A stretch of 64,000 nt of DNA from Bradyrhizobium sp. CCBAU 53340 (lineage in GTDB: Bacteria; Pseudomonadota; Alphaproteobacteria; Rhizobiales; Xanthobacteraceae). Under the pieces are notes generated by a model. That model did not search any database. It saw nothing but the letters and a program-made list of their open reading frames with translations, and was not told where the DNA came from. The stretch spans positions 1 through 64,000 of the forward strand of contig NZ_CP030056.1 in the NCBI RefSeq assembly GCF_015291645.1, in the 5' to 3' direction. Below are positions 30,014-40,309 of this stretch, in pieces (positions within the stretch are counted from its first letter, which is position 1; each line of letters begins with the position of its first letter). A program made the translations under genes and the position numbers.

Positions 30014-30988
30014 TCAGTTAATAACCAGGCCAAGCCGCGAGACAAGACTTGTCCATGCTTCTTGCGTCGCGGCGACCTCGGAGGCGGCATCACGACCAAC
30101 GCTTGGCTTGCCGACGACGAAATTCTGCTTCATGATATTTTGCATCGCGCTGGTTGAAACGATCTTGGTAAAAGTCTTCTCGAGGATATCCGTTATCTCC
30201 GCGGGAAGCTTTGCCGGACCAAACAGGCCAATGAAGCCGCCTCGCCAATCGAATTCGGCAGGATAGCCCAGGTTCTTAAATGTCGGAATGTTTGCAAAGC
30301 CGTCGACTTCATCGGGCGATAGCATCGCCAAAGCTTTGACCGTACGGGCCTCGATTTGAGGCGCTATCGTGCTCATCGTGCCCATTGCGCAGGCCACTTG
30401 GTTACTCAACAGATCGTTGAGCATCGGCGCTTCGCCCTTGTAGGGCACATGAACCATCTCGAGCTTGTTATAGTCGGAAAATAGCTGCTGAAAAGCATGG
30501 CTCGTGGTGCCGGCGCCAAAAGTGCCGTATGCAAGTCTTTTGCCGCGAGCGTAGGCGACAAATTCTTCCATCGTGTTGGCGGGAGACAGGGCGGGGACCA
30601 CGAGTGGCATCACGGTCCGGCCGAGCGAGCCGATCGTCGTGAAATCGTCCACCGCATCATAGAGTTTCTGGGCGGCAACGGCCGGCGCCTGTACAAGGCT
30701 CGACGAATTGAAGAGCAAGGTGTGGCCATCAGGGTTAGCGCGCGCGACCTCTAAAGAGCCAATCATGCCCCCAGCTCCCGCGCGGTTATCCACGATCACC
30801 GTCTGGCCAAGCTCGGTCGAAAGGGTTTGTCCTAGCGACCGAGACAGCACGTCGACAACGCCGCCGGCAGGGAATGGGCAGACCAACCTTATCGTTCTGG
30901 TCGGATAACTGGCAGACCGGGCAAAAGGCGCATTGGCCATGACGGCCGTCCCAATAACGCCGACGTGGAATAACCGTCGCGTAATCAT
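30014..30988 (-). CDS. TctC/Bug-type periplasmic solute-binding protein
   Basis: A 324-residue binding protein with a leader (MITRRLFHVGVIGTAVMANAP, cut near ARSA) and the Bug-family motifs YPTRTIRLVCPFPAGGVVDV, VIVDNRAGAGGMIGSLEVARANPDGHTLL and PYKGEAPMLNDLLSNQV. These proteins bind carboxylates such as citrate or other acids. No tctA/tctB membrane genes are adjacent, which is common for orphan Bug receptors. The start at 30988 is favoured over 31045. A set of GTAC dyads sits 14-39 bases upstream of the start. It is upstream of, and probably co-regulated with, the iclR-hyuAB-rraA genes. Confidence 0.9.
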   Translation of the reverse strand: MITRRLFHVGVIGTAVMANAPFARSASYPTRTIRLVCPFPAGGVVDVLSRSLGQTLSTELGQTVIVDNRAGAGGMIGSLEVARANPDGHTLLFNSSSLVQAPAVAAQKLYDAVDDFTTIGSLGRTVMPLVVPALSPANTMEEFVAYARGKRLAYGTFGAGTTSHAFQQLFSDYNKLEMVHVPYKGEAPMLNDLLSNQVACAMGTMSTIAPQIEARTVKALAMLSPDEVDGFANIPTFKNLGYPAEFDWRGGFIGLFGPAKLPAEITDILEKTFTKIVSTSAMQNIMKQNFVVGKPSVGRDAASEVAATQEAWTSLVSRLGLVIN

Positions 30989-31001
30989 GCTGTCTCCGCT
31001 C

Positions 31002-31027
31002 GTACGTTCAGCGTACATTTGTACGTA
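31002..31027 (-). promoter_or_regulatory. Overlapping GTAC dyads upstream of the tctC-like gene
   Basis: GTACG-TTCAG-CGTAC (31002-31016) overlaps GTACA-TT-TGTAC (31013-31024), both with perfect 5-bp arms. They start 14 bases upstream of the ATG at 30988. The position fits an operator, and the IclR-type regulator encoded next in line is the simplest candidate ligand. Confidence 0.5.
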
Positions 31028-31274
31028 GTGGAGCACAGATTGCACGAGATCGTCAAACTCTAAAAACGTCGTCCCGTGCCCGCCCTGGTATGCCGACGTC
31101 GCCCGAGAATAGAATCTCGGAATCCATTTCCAGGATGAAGAGGCTGAGCGAAGTATCGAGATTACGCACAGTCCTCGCGCGCATGCCGACCTCCGCGCTG
31201 TTGGTAGGAGCGGCGATAGCGCAGCTTCTTCGCCGGTCGCTCAGATGCCGACACGATCTCGCTACAATTCCGGG

Positions 31275-31680
31275 ATGCTGACGGAGAGGTTTGCGATGCG
31301 CCAGTCGCGTGCGGCCGGCGACAAGCTGTTCGTCGACTGCGCTGGCGACCGCGGGGGTGATCGAGGGATTCGCCGGCGAACGGCGCACCGCGCCGACATC
31401 GCGAAAGCGATCAACTTGCTGCTGAACCGGTGGGCCGCGTTCACCCGCTTCCCTCACCAACAACGCTGCTGAACAGCGCGAGGGTGTCGGCCGGCAGATG
31501 AAACTCGACCTTCGCCGGCTCAGACGCCGGTAATCACCGTGCTAGAGGGCGTCTACACGATCATCGAACCTGCAAGATGACCGATGATGATCCCAAAGCG
31601 TGGCTCTCGGACGTCCTGCGCGGCTACTTGTGCGTCCAGCCAACAGAGTCGCCGACCAGCTGCTGTGGAATTGAAGGCCT
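31275..31680 (+). pseudogene. IS21 IstA and IS66 TnpC fragments joined
   Basis: The first ~70 bases encode AMRQSRAAGDKLFVDCAGD, typical of IS21 IstA just before its DDE domain. From ~31400 the sequence is IS66 TnpC: NLLLNRWAAFTRF, then after frameshifts VYTIIEPAR and MTDDDPKAWLSDVLRGYL. Neither element is complete, and the join indicates deletion or successive insertion. Confidence 0.6.
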
Positions 31681-31985
31681 CTCAGCAAGCCATCGTCGCT
31701 CCCTGACGAGCGTTACCTGCGCTATCTGGGGTCTTCTGGATGCGCACAGAAAAATCACAGCAACGACGCATCAAAGAGCGGCCCCAGCGGAGCTTTCGAT
31801 ATCCGCCGATGCTTGCCTGAAGGCGCTCGCACGCTCTTTTTCTTAGATTTGCGACGTCTCCTTCAATGGCTTCGTCATCGGGAAGTTCAGTTCCGATAGC
31901 TTAAAAGGCCAAGATGAGTAGTTGTAGCAGAGCCACGTCTGAAATCCGCGGGCGAGATCGCATCATGAGCTCAGACCCGATAGCG
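31681..31985. other. Intergenic stretch upstream of the prpD-like operon
   Basis: About 300 bases with no recognised gene; only short frames without known motifs. It ends at the promoter of the prpD-like gene. Confidence 0.4.
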
Positions 31986-32024
31986 TTGACACATCGCCAA
32001 ATGATAGTATTATGCACTACTACC
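31986..32024 (+). promoter_or_regulatory. Promoter plus 22-bp dyad (copy A) before the prpD-like operon
   Basis: TTGACA (31986-31991) and TATTAT (32008-32013) are 16 bases apart, a good vegetative promoter. The dyad GATAGTAT-N6-CTACTACC (32003-32024) overlaps the -10 box and the likely start point, as a repressor site would. The ATG of the next gene is 22 bases further. Three similar dyads occur elsewhere in the window. Confidence 0.7.
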
Positions 32025-32046
32025 ATCATCTTTGTGGAGCCTTTCG

Positions 32047-33459
32047 ATGACCTCTGTGTCGACCCCCCAGCAATCTGAGGCCCTCATCGGCCTAACGATG
32101 CGTTTCGCTGAGCACGTTGCTTTGCTCAAGTTCGAGGAAATTCCCGCTGACGTCAGCAACAAGGCGAAGCTGATCCTGCGCGATGGCGTTGGTAATGAAA
32201 TTGCTGCATCCGCTATCAGCGAGCCAGCAAATAAAGTCATCGAGCTTGTCAAAGAGTGGGCCGGCACGCCGCAGAGCACCATCATTGGCCATGGCATGAA
32301 AGTGCCGACGCCCAATGCTGCGCTCGTTAATGCGATGATGGGGCACGGAATCGAGCTGGACGACGCGCATGGCTCTGGATTGATAAAGGCCGGTTCCGTT
32401 CTCGTTCCGGCAGCCTTTGCAATTTCGGAACTGTCGGGCGCTTCAGGTAAAGACGTCCTCACGGCGGTTGTTGCAGGCTATGACGTGGCAATCCGAATCG
32501 CGAAAGCGATCAATCCCGGTCACCGCCAGCGCGGTTATCACACGACTGGAACCGTTTCAGCCATCGGTGCTGCTGCTATGTGCGCGAAGCTTCTGGGCTG
32601 CAATGCTGAACAGATCGCCTGGGCCATCGGATTGGCTTGCATGCAGTCGGCGGGCATTCAGTCATATCTCGACGATCCTTGCATGGCAAAACCCTTTAGC
32701 CCCGGTAAGTCCGCCTTTAACGGCGTTCTCGCGGCGATCATGGCGAGCCGCGGCTTCAGCGGTCCTAAGAAAGTGCTAGAGTCGCGCGAGGGCTTCTTGA
32801 ATGCCTTCACGGACAGTGTCCGCCTCGACGACTTGCAAGACAACCTCGGCAAGCATTTCGCGATCATGGAAGTCGGATTCAAGCCACATGCGGCGTGCCG
32901 ATATGCCCACGGCCCGATCGACCTCGCGCAGGATGCGTTCGCGCTCGACGGCGTGCGTCTCGACAATGTCGATCGTGTTACCGTTCATATGAGCGAGCTT
33001 GCGATTCGTCAGGCGTCAAAGCCAAAAGTTACCAACCTCAATGCGGCGATGGGCAGCACGCAATTTAGCATCGCGCTGGCGTTGGCCTCCGGAAAGAATG
33101 GCCTGAAGGAATATTGGGACGGCTACAAGCAGGCGGCTGTCCACGAGGGCATGGGGAAGATCGAGTTGCAGAAGGAGGCGGCCTATGGACTGGGCGGACG
33201 TCAGGCTCAGATCGACATCGCGCTGAAGAACGGCAAAGTCGTGACTCGCAGCTCCCTCGAGCCGAAGGGTGAACCGTCCAATCCTCTCACCTCCGACGAG
33301 CTGGAAGCGAAGTTCTTGGCGATGACGACTATGGTGATCGAAGAGAAGCAAGCACGTCGAATCAGCGACCTCATGATGTCGCTCGAAAAGCAACCCAAGG
33401 CCGATGTCGTTCCTCAAGCTGCCGTGGTGGATAATGGGCCGTCGCTTCGAGCAGCATAA
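32047..33459 (+). CDS. MmgE/PrpD-family dehydratase/decarboxylase
   Basis: A 470-residue MmgE/PrpD protein of normal length. Conserved blocks include GHGMKVPTPNAALVNAMMGHGIELDDAH, VVAGYDVAIRIAKAI, GYHTTGTVSAIGAAA, the QSYLDD and KPFSPGKSAFNGVLAA region, and GFKPHAACRYAHGPID. Family members act on tri- and dicarboxylic acids: 2-methylcitrate dehydratase, cis-aconitate decarboxylase, and others. The start ATG 32047 is preceded by GTGGAG. The gene heads an operon with the PrpF- and ComA-like genes, overlapping the former. The exact substrate cannot be read from sequence. Confidence 0.9.
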   Translation: MTSVSTPQQSEALIGLTMRFAEHVALLKFEEIPADVSNKAKLILRDGVGNEIAASAISEPANKVIELVKEWAGTPQSTIIGHGMKVPTPNAALVNAMMGHGIELDDAHGSGLIKAGSVLVPAAFAISELSGASGKDVLTAVVAGYDVAIRIAKAINPGHRQRGYHTTGTVSAIGAAAMCAKLLGCNAEQIAWAIGLACMQSAGIQSYLDDPCMAKPFSPGKSAFNGVLAAIMASRGFSGPKKVLESREGFLNAFTDSVRLDDLQDNLGKHFAIMEVGFKPHAACRYAHGPIDLAQDAFALDGVRLDNVDRVTVHMSELAIRQASKPKVTNLNAAMGSTQFSIALALASGKNGLKEYWDGYKQAAVHEGMGKIELQKEAAYGLGGRQAQIDIALKNGKVVTRSSLEPKGEPSNPLTSDELEAKFLAMTTMVIEEKQARRISDLMMSLEKQPKADVVPQAAVVDNGPSLRAA

Positions 33460-34681
33460 CGCAAACGTCGATCCGGTCATGCCGTCCGCAATGAATGCGG
33501 GCGGCGGAGATCAAATCCCGATCCGCTGCACATTTATGCGCGGGGGATCCAGTCGGGGGGGCGTGTTCCTGGACGACGATCTGCCGCAGGATGAAGTCCA
33601 ACGGGCTGCCGTCCTGCTCGCGGCGTATGGATCGCCGGACGACCGCCAGATCGATGGTATCGGTGGCGCAGATCCACTGACCAGCAAGGCCGCCGTCGTG
33701 AAGTTGTCGTCGCGCCCGGATGCCGAGATCGAGTATACATTCTACCAAGTCGGCATTGATAATCCTTCGGTTTCGACAGGTGGCAACTGCGGTAACATGC
33801 TTGCCGCGGTCGGGCCGTTCGCTATCCGTCGCGGTTTGATCGATGCGGTCGAGCCAGAAACGATTGTGCGGATATATAACACCAATACTCGGCAGGTCGT
33901 GGTATCCCGCATTCCGGTTCGCGATGGTGAGCCGCTGTCAGACGGCGACTGCGCAATCGCCGGTGTGCCCGATACGGGGGCGCCGATCCGTTTAGATTTC
34001 GGCAATTGTGCCGGCGCCGTATCAGGCAAGCTATTGCCCACGGGGCGCGCTCGCGAAGCTATATCGATCGATGGCAAGACCATTGAAGTGTCACTGATCG
34101 ACGCGGCCACACCATTCGTTTTTGTCAACGCGGTCGATGTCGGGGCAGTCGGCACCGAGTCGCCGGACGCGCTACGCATCAACGAAATGCTAATGTCCCG
34201 CTTGGAGCAGGTTAGGGGATGGGCGGCTGTTAAACTCGGTCTGGTGACAGATCAAGCCGAGGCCCGCACCAAAAGCCCAAACATTCCGCGTGTAATAATG
34301 GTCTCGCCGCCGAGGTCCTATTCGGCTATTGGTGGCCATGAGGTCGCGGCATCGGACATCGATATCTGCGTTCGGCAGCTCGCCATGCAGCGCCCCCACA
34401 AGGCGCTCGCCGTCACCGGTGCGGTGTGTACCGCAGTGGCCTGCTCGGTCCCGAACTCGGTAGTTGCGGCAGCCATCGGCAAGCCGTTGCAGAACGTCCG
34501 ACTTGGCCATCCGAGCGGCGTGCTGCGAGTAGCCTCGAGTATCGCTCAGGGAGCAAGTGGCCCGATCATCGAGAGCGCGCAAATCGAGCGTACGGCACGG
34601 ATCATTATGGATGGGGCCGTGTATATTCGCCGACGGAAGTTTGAGGAGCTGGCCGCTGCTCTGGCCAGAAAGATAGCTTGA
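33434..34681 (+). CDS. PrpF-family isomerase/tautomerase
   Basis: A PrpF protein of about 415 residues (400 if ATG 33479 is used). The ATG at 33434 has GGTGGA just upstream and overlaps the prpD-like gene by 26 bases. Family motifs include PIRCTFMRGGSSRGGVFLDDDLP, the RQIDGIGGADPLTSKAAVV stretch, VSTGGNCGNMLAAVGPFAI (active-site Cys loop), and the C-terminal LGHPSGVLRV. PrpF proteins move double bonds in aconitate-like acids (2-methylaconitate isomerase, aconitate isomerase, 4-oxalomesaconate tautomerase). Next to an MmgE/PrpD enzyme this argues for an unsaturated tricarboxylic intermediate. Confidence 0.9.
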   Translation: MGRRFEQHNANVDPVMPSAMNAGGGDQIPIRCTFMRGGSSRGGVFLDDDLPQDEVQRAAVLLAAYGSPDDRQIDGIGGADPLTSKAAVVKLSSRPDAEIEYTFYQVGIDNPSVSTGGNCGNMLAAVGPFAIRRGLIDAVEPETIVRIYNTNTRQVVVSRIPVRDGEPLSDGDCAIAGVPDTGAPIRLDFGNCAGAVSGKLLPTGRAREAISIDGKTIEVSLIDAATPFVFVNAVDVGAVGTESPDALRINEMLMSRLEQVRGWAAVKLGLVTDQAEARTKSPNIPRVIMVSPPRSYSAIGGHEVAASDIDICVRQLAMQRPHKALAVTGAVCTAVACSVPNSVVAAAIGKPLQNVRLGHPSGVLRVASSIAQGASGPIIESAQIERTARIIMDGAVYIRRRKFEELAAALARKIA

Positions 34682-35475
34682 TGAGTGAGATGCAATCGCA
34701 CGACGATGGCTTTGTTCCCCCCGCGCGCCAGGGGAAACCCCGCAAGCGAGGGATGACAGCGGTTATCGACTACGGTCCGGACGGCTTCGGTTGGACGGGA
34801 GAGCGAGGCGTGGCCGATCTGCTTGATTGCGCGGCCGAGTATATCGACTTCGCCAAGATCTATGCGATGAACGCACTGCTTTTGCCAAAACCGGTCGTGC
34901 AGCGGATCGTCAAACTGTACCGCGACTCGGGAGTGAACTGCTATTCAGGCGGCATTCTGTTCGAATATGCTTATCAGCGCAACGAAATCGATCGCTTCAG
35001 TAGTCATCTGTGTTCGATCGGCTTCACTTCTCTGGAGATTTCGGAAAATTACATCACGCTGAACGACAACGAGCGTCTTTCGTTCATCGAGCGCTTTCAG
35101 CGCCTTGGGCTTTCGGTTATCTACGAATTTGGGCGTAAGAACCCCGAGCAGCCGATGCGGATGGAAGAACTTGAAGGTCTCGTCACTTCGTTAACCAATC
35201 GAGGCGTCGACCATATTATCGTGGAGCAGTCCGAGATAGACATGGCTGCAAAAAGCGCGCCCGATCTGCTCAAGGCGCTGGCGGCCGCGCCTTGGTTCGA
35301 ACGAATTTTGATTGAGGCTGATCCGTACCGCTACCCAAAACAACATGTCGGCCTGCTGCAGGATTTCGGCCCGGATGTCAATCTTGCCAATATCGCGCCC
35401 GGGCAGGCCCTGAGACTGGAGGGTTTGCGTCGCGGGATAGGTCGCGCTGTCAATTATTCCATTCTCGCCGAGTGA
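34681..35475 (+). CDS. ComA-like (phosphosulfolactate synthase family) protein
   Basis: A 264-residue TIM-barrel protein of the ComA family. Visible blocks are RGMTAVIDYGPDGFGWTGERGVADLLDCAAEYIDFAKI, KLYRDSGVNCYSGGILFEYAY, GFTSLEISENYITL, GLSVIYEFGRKNP and FERILIEADPY. Characterised ComA enzymes join sulfite to phosphoenolpyruvate to give phosphosulfolactate. Bacterial relatives outside coenzyme M or sulfolactate pathways are mostly uncharacterised. The ATG overlaps the PrpF stop (TGATG), so the three proteins are probably made together. Whether the enzyme forms or breaks a C-S bond here, or does other chemistry, is unknown. Confidence 0.85.
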   Translation: MSEMQSHDDGFVPPARQGKPRKRGMTAVIDYGPDGFGWTGERGVADLLDCAAEYIDFAKIYAMNALLLPKPVVQRIVKLYRDSGVNCYSGGILFEYAYQRNEIDRFSSHLCSIGFTSLEISENYITLNDNERLSFIERFQRLGLSVIYEFGRKNPEQPMRMEELEGLVTSLTNRGVDHIIVEQSEIDMAAKSAPDLLKALAAAPWFERILIEADPYRYPKQHVGLLQDFGPDVNLANIAPGQALRLEGLRRGIGRAVNYSILAE

Positions 35476-35886
35476 TACGCTTAAGTCACAGCATCACTGC
35501 GAACAAAGTTCAGCGACGGCAAATGCGGCGCGCAGGAAATTGACGTTGTTTGCAACGTAGGGCCGAGTCCTCGGCGCATGAAGGTGGCGACGTGCTCTAT
35601 CGTCGCCGCCATTCCGTGCTCCACGCTTGAATGCGTTAGGCTTAGTCGCCAGCTCGGCAGATCGCGCTGTGGTTATCTCCTTGCCAGCCAGGCTGTAGAT
35701 CGTGTTATTGTCGGGTTTGGCCTCTCGCAGCATGCCGTCCACGATCTGACGTACGCACTCGGAATCTGCGGCGGCCAGCCGGTTTGACTGCGCGCGCAAT
35801 GGGTGGCGGTCAGCTGCGGAACTTTTGCGAGTTCGTCCCCGTTTGCCAGATAGTGTGCTGGCCGTACTAGTGTCTCTGCACAATTA
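35476..35886. other. Spacer between comA-like gene and IS630 remnant
   Basis: About 410 bases. A minus-strand frame of 129 codons (35494-35883) is open but shows no known motif and has no ribosome site. Probably non-coding sequence next to the insertion sequence. Confidence 0.35.
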
Positions 35887-37006
35887 TTATGACTCTTTGG
35901 AAGTGTCGGGATAGGCGCGGCCCATTTTGGCGCGGGCCCTGTCTGTCGTGAACATCCATTTGATGCGGGAGCGTGCGGCATTCCTCTGGCGTTCCCAAAT
36001 GGCGATTTCGCGGCGCAGCCGCTTGGGGTCATCGATCCTGCGATCGAGGCACTGTCCCCGCAAGACGCCGATCTCGATCTCGACCATGTTGAGCCAGCTT
36101 GCGCGTTTGGGGGTGTAGTGGAACTCGAGCCGCCGCAAGATCCGTCGGGCTTCGGCAGGCGGGAACGCCTGATAGAGGGCGCCGGCAGAATGAGTCGATA
36201 GATTGTCCTGGACGACCCGGATGGTCTCGGCGTCGGATAATGGATGTCGACGAGCTCGCGCATGCATTGGGCGTAGTCTTCTGCCGCGCGCCGCTCGGTG
36301 ACTTTGACCTTGCGCCAGGGACGATGCACGTCAAGCAGGACGAAGAGACTGACCGTACCGTTGCGACGATACTCGTAATCGTAACGTTTGAGCCGCCCGG
36401 GCTCGGCCGGGATTGGCTAGCGCGCCTCGCCGATGAGCTGCACCGGGCTTTCATCGAAGCACACCACCGGCCGCTCGGGATTGGACGGCTTGGCGTAAAG
36501 ATCCAGCACGTCCTCCATGCGGGCGACGTATTCGCCATCGATCTGCGGAATGCACCACATGTCCTTGCGCCAGGGTTTGAGGTCATTTTCGACCAGGCGC
36601 CGCCGAACCGTCTCGTGCGACAGGCTCTTGTGCTCGGTGAGCTTGACCAGCGCACCTGCCAGCAGCTTGAGCGTCCAGCGGGCACGGCCCTCCGGCGGAC
36701 CGGCACAGGCGGTGGCCACCAGCAAGGCTTCTTCCTTGCCCGTGAGTTTGCGCTCCGCCCCGGGACGCGGCTCTTCGCTCAGCGCCCGCTCCAGATTGCG
36801 TTCCACGAAGCGTCGCTTAGTCCGGTACACGGTCGAGCCGCCCACGCCGACACTTCTGGCGATCTCCTCGTCGCCGACCCCGGCATCGGCAGCCAGCAAA
36901 ATCTGCGCTCGCTTGAGCTTGCGGGACGCATGCTTGCCGCCGCTGAGCAGGGTCTTGAGTTCGGTGCGCTCGACTTGGCTGAGTTTCCTTGATCGAGGCA
37001 CGCACG
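35887..37006 (-). pseudogene. IS630-family transposase, broken
   Basis: Starting from a GTG near 37006 the sequence encodes [18 protein letters not shown], the helix-turn-helix [45 protein letters not shown] (Asp motif), then after an in-frame TAG near 36418 the rest of the catalytic domain, and after a frameshift near 36240 VVQDNLSTHSAGALYQAF, FHYTPKRASWLNMVEIEI (Glu motif) and the C-terminus. All parts are present, but a stop and a shift prevent expression. Confidence 0.85.
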
Positions 37007-37020
37007 TACAACTGAATCGG

Positions 37021-37278
37021 ATGGCCGGCGTGAGTCCTTCGGCAAAAACCTTCACGCCCAAACAGGGGCAATACCTTGCCTTCATCCACCTCTATACGCG
37101 GCTGCACCGCAGGGCCCCGGCGGAAACCGACATGCAAGAGTATTTTCGCGTCAGCCCGCCTTCGGTTCACCAGATGGTGCTGACTCTGGAACGAGCTGGC
37201 CTAATCAGACGGCAGCCAAGGATACCCCGCAGCATCGAGGTCCTCGTTGATCCCAAGAGCCTGCCGGAGCTAATCTGA
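37021..37278 (+). CDS. Small LexA-type helix-turn-helix protein
   Basis: An 85-residue protein resembling the DNA-binding part of Lex[57 protein letters not shown]. There is no protease domain. The ATG at 37021 is preferred; an open frame extends upstream through the IS630 antisense strand and is not meaningful. It is divergent from the IS630 transposase and close to it. Similar small HTH proteins are common in rhizobial mobile DNA. Target unknown. Confidence 0.65.
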   Translation: MAGVSPSAKTFTPKQGQYLAFIHLYTRLHRRAPAETDMQEYFRVSPPSVHQMVLTLERAGLIRRQPRIPRSIEVLVDPKSLPELI

Positions 37279-39009
37279 CCGCCGGACGCGCAACACGTCA
37301 AAATCACTGTGCAGAGCCACTAGACCTTCCGGCTTTTTGGCTTCTCGTCGCAATGAGACGCGCTTGATCTGCGAGATTTGAAGCGCAACATTCTGAACTC
37401 GTCGACATGGCGGGAGATGTAAAGCAATTTGGAAACCAGGACCAGCAACCAGCGTTTGATATCATGTGAGATCTCGATCATGCTTTGATCTGCGACGAAT
37501 GGCGCAAGACGCTCTTAGAAGCCAGCTGCGCTCTGAGTTAGCTCAGCAAAAATTGTATCGTACGCTTCACATGACCAACCGAAGTTGCTTTCCGTTTTAA
37601 CAATGGGAATGCCGATGGGAGCATATGCATTGTGCTGGCGCTTACTCACGCTGCCGTCAAGGGACAGGGCGAGGTCAGCGGTACCGCACTTTGGCCGATA
37701 GCCCGCGGCCCTCCCATGGCCGAAGCGGTTCGGTTTCTTTGCCAGGATATACGACAATGCAATAGGGCGCATGCACTAGACACCTTCGAGGTTTCGGCAA
37801 CCCCCTTCCGCATTGATAATGATGCGAGCAGAGCCAGAAGCAGGATCGCCCGCTTGCTCAACGCTCCTGTCGCTTCGCTGGCTGCGCAAGCACCCTTACA
37901 GATCCTGACCGCACTGATCGCCGACGTCTGCCTGTCCGGTTACACGGAAAGGAAGGACCTGCGCTTGCCGAGGACCGCACCAACCTGTCCGAGCCGGACT
38001 CAAAGCTGCACCAGCGATTTTAGGCAATCCACGACTACTCGGATTCGGAGTTCGTGAGGAGAACGTCGCGCCTTTCATGCCATAACGCCGGAGGACATTC
38101 AGCGGCGTCTATGCCAACGCGATGAAGGAAACCCACTGACCTTCCTACACCAACTAAGCGGCGCTGCTGTCGAGGTCGAACTTCACGACGGGAGCTCGCC
38201 GAACGTCGAACCGACACCTTCATCAACCTCGAGCTCAAGACGGTGGAGAATCCTGCTACTTCTCTGAATTGCAAGTCCAGGGCCAAGCCAATAGAGCAAA
38301 TCTTCCTGGTATTTCCACGGCTTCCGCAACTTAAGCCGGACCAGGAGGCGGCGCAATCGCGCTTTGGCAGGTTTGTGAGCTTGCGGACCGGGTCGACGCC
38401 AGGATCGTGCTGTGGACCACGGGCGCGAACGTCTACCCCTACTATAAGCATCCGGCCTTATGCAGCTGCACCATATGCCCTATGACCCAAGCATGGCGTA
38501 TTTCCGCCGCGAGCCGATCGCGGCGGATGACAGGATGGTGGATCTGGGTGGCAGAAAGTCAAAAAGGCGCATCCATTCGGCAACCGGTAATCCTAATCGA
38601 CTCAGCAGTCTTAGCTCTGGTCAGCCTCGAGACGATCCGAGTTCGCGACTTGCTCATGATGGTGCGACGCATCTTCCAGCACGTATCGTGGTAGGGAGCT
38701 TTCATATCCTCGTGAACGCAGCGGACACTGTTCAGTTACACACCGCGCTGTCGCCGCAGAAGAAGAGAGCAAAACGGTCCCGTTCTAGGCCGCGCTCTTC
38801 TTGATCGATATCGATCATTGTAGCCGATGCTGCAAAGGGGACGTTGAGCTTCCGACCTATGTCGTAATGCTTCGACCGCTAAGGGGACGCAAATCGATCG
38901 TCCGCCCTTTCTCAATCATTTCCTCCCGCCTGATTTTCTCAACCCCCCATTGGCATGGGGCTTGCTGTCTCGGCATTGCGATCTGATCTTGATACGGAGC
39001 GCCTCAAAC
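37279..39009. other. Gene-poor 1.7-kb region
   Basis: No confident gene. A minus-strand frame (37646-37861) starts with MSKRAILLLALLASLS, a good signal peptide, and a second minus-strand frame (37515-37772) may continue it after a frameshift, so a broken gene for a small exported protein is possible. A plus-strand frame near 38390-38510 encodes VDARIVLWTTGANVYPYYKHP, protein-like but unassigned. The rest shows no coding character. Confidence 0.35.
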
Positions 39010-39246
39010 ATGAGCCACGATACGTCAATAAAGCTATCCGAGCGCGAAAAACAATGCCTGCAGTTCGCGGCAGAAGGGAGATCGTCTTGGGCAATTGGGA
39101 GGGAACTGAAGATCAGCGAGAATACGGTCAATTATCATAAGAACGCCCTGCGAAAGCTTGCTACGAGGACCCGCGTCCAGGGTATCATCAAGGCGATACG
39201 CCTCAAGCTGATCCCAGATCCGTCGCAGGAAACGCGACGAGGATAA
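39010..39246 (+). CDS. LuxR-type helix-turn-helix domain protein (domain only)
   Basis: A 78-residue protein consisting of a GerE/LuxR DNA-binding domain: KLSEREKQCLQFAAEGRSSWAIG, then RELKISENTVNYHKNALRKLATRTRVQGIIKAI. Full quorum-sensing LuxR proteins have a ~160-residue signal-binding domain before this, and none is seen in the 300 bases upstream. It is either the surviving end of a truncated LuxR regulator or a free-standing HTH protein. The IS701 remnant begins about 50 bases downstream. Confidence 0.65.
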   Translation: MSHDTSIKLSEREKQCLQFAAEGRSSWAIGRELKISENTVNYHKNALRKLATRTRVQGIIKAIRLKLIPDPSQETRRG

Positions 39247-39294
39247 GGACTAGCGCGACGTCGAGCTTTTGCGACGTCCTCAAGTCCCGGGAAT

Positions 39295-40309
39295 GTGAAC
39301 CTCCTCCGATCCCCTGAGGCACGTTGCTCGCCAATGAGCCAAGCTTCGTCGCCCGGGAGATGCTGCTGACCCTTATCCCAAATCCGCTGAGGAGGGCCGT
39401 CGGCGGTGCGGACACGGAGAGCAGCAAAGCGGGCTGTCAGCCGACCTTTGGTCCCGCTGCGCCAGCTCACGGCTTTCCATTTGGCGCTGGCCAGCATTTG
39501 TTCTGCGCCAATCGACAAGATATCAGGCACGTGGTGCTTTCGTGGTTTCCCGCGGGCTTTGGTAATCGGCCAAATGAGCTTCACATCGACCGGGTACACT
39601 TTCAGGTGCCGAGGGATTCCGACAGCCCAGACCAGCCCGCGCTCTGTTAGCCCTAGTCGAAACGGTACGCTGAGACCGTATCCTGCACCGCCAGCACATA
39701 TCCAAAGCGCACGTTGGCTGCTATCGCGCGGTCAATCTCGGCCAAAGCAATCTCCGGCTTGGACCGTGGCGTTCGATGTTCGACTGGCACGCGAGCGCGC
39801 TTCAAACGAGATACGTCGCTTGTCCAACTGTCAGGCAGAAAGAGACGTAACGCGACCATCACGGGCACTTCGCCGCTCGCAAGCGTCAAAGACACCAGTG
39901 TCTGGCAATTTGCCGTTTTACCGAGTGCCGAGGCGTATTGAGCCCCAACACCGACCGAGCGCTCACCCTTCTTGGGAAGTGAGGTGTCATCAATAACCAG
40001 CACCGCAGCCCTGCCGCCGACAAGTCGATCCGCCTGGTTGAGCAACTCTGTCCCCAGCGGCGTCGCGTCCCAGACACCGTCCGCAATGAAATGGTGCAAC
40101 TGGTCGTAGGTGCTGGTGGCAAGGCGTTCCGCCATCGGCTGAACGCTCTTACGATCGCCGGGACCGATCAATCCCGCAACATACAGAGGACACATCCGCT
40201 GCCGGGTCTTATGACCCAGCCGGTCCAAGAACGGCATCAACCAGCGTTCGAGTTCGTCTTCCCATCCTGGCATGGTCAGCCCTCCAAGAGCCGACCACCC
40301 ATGAATCAT
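39295..40309 (-). pseudogene. IS701-family transposase remnant
   Basis: The N-terminal part (MPGWEDELERWLMPFLDRLGHKTRQRMCPLYVAGLIGPGDRKSVQPMAERL and the VLVIDDTSLPKKGERSVGVGAQYASALGKTANCQ block with its Asp) is intact to about 39653, where a stop and frameshift follow. A second frame continues VDVKLIWP to GDEAWLIGEQRASGDRR and then loses similarity near 39300. The expected C-terminal glutamate region (RWICEQAHQQLKEELGL type) is missing. Confidence 0.8.
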
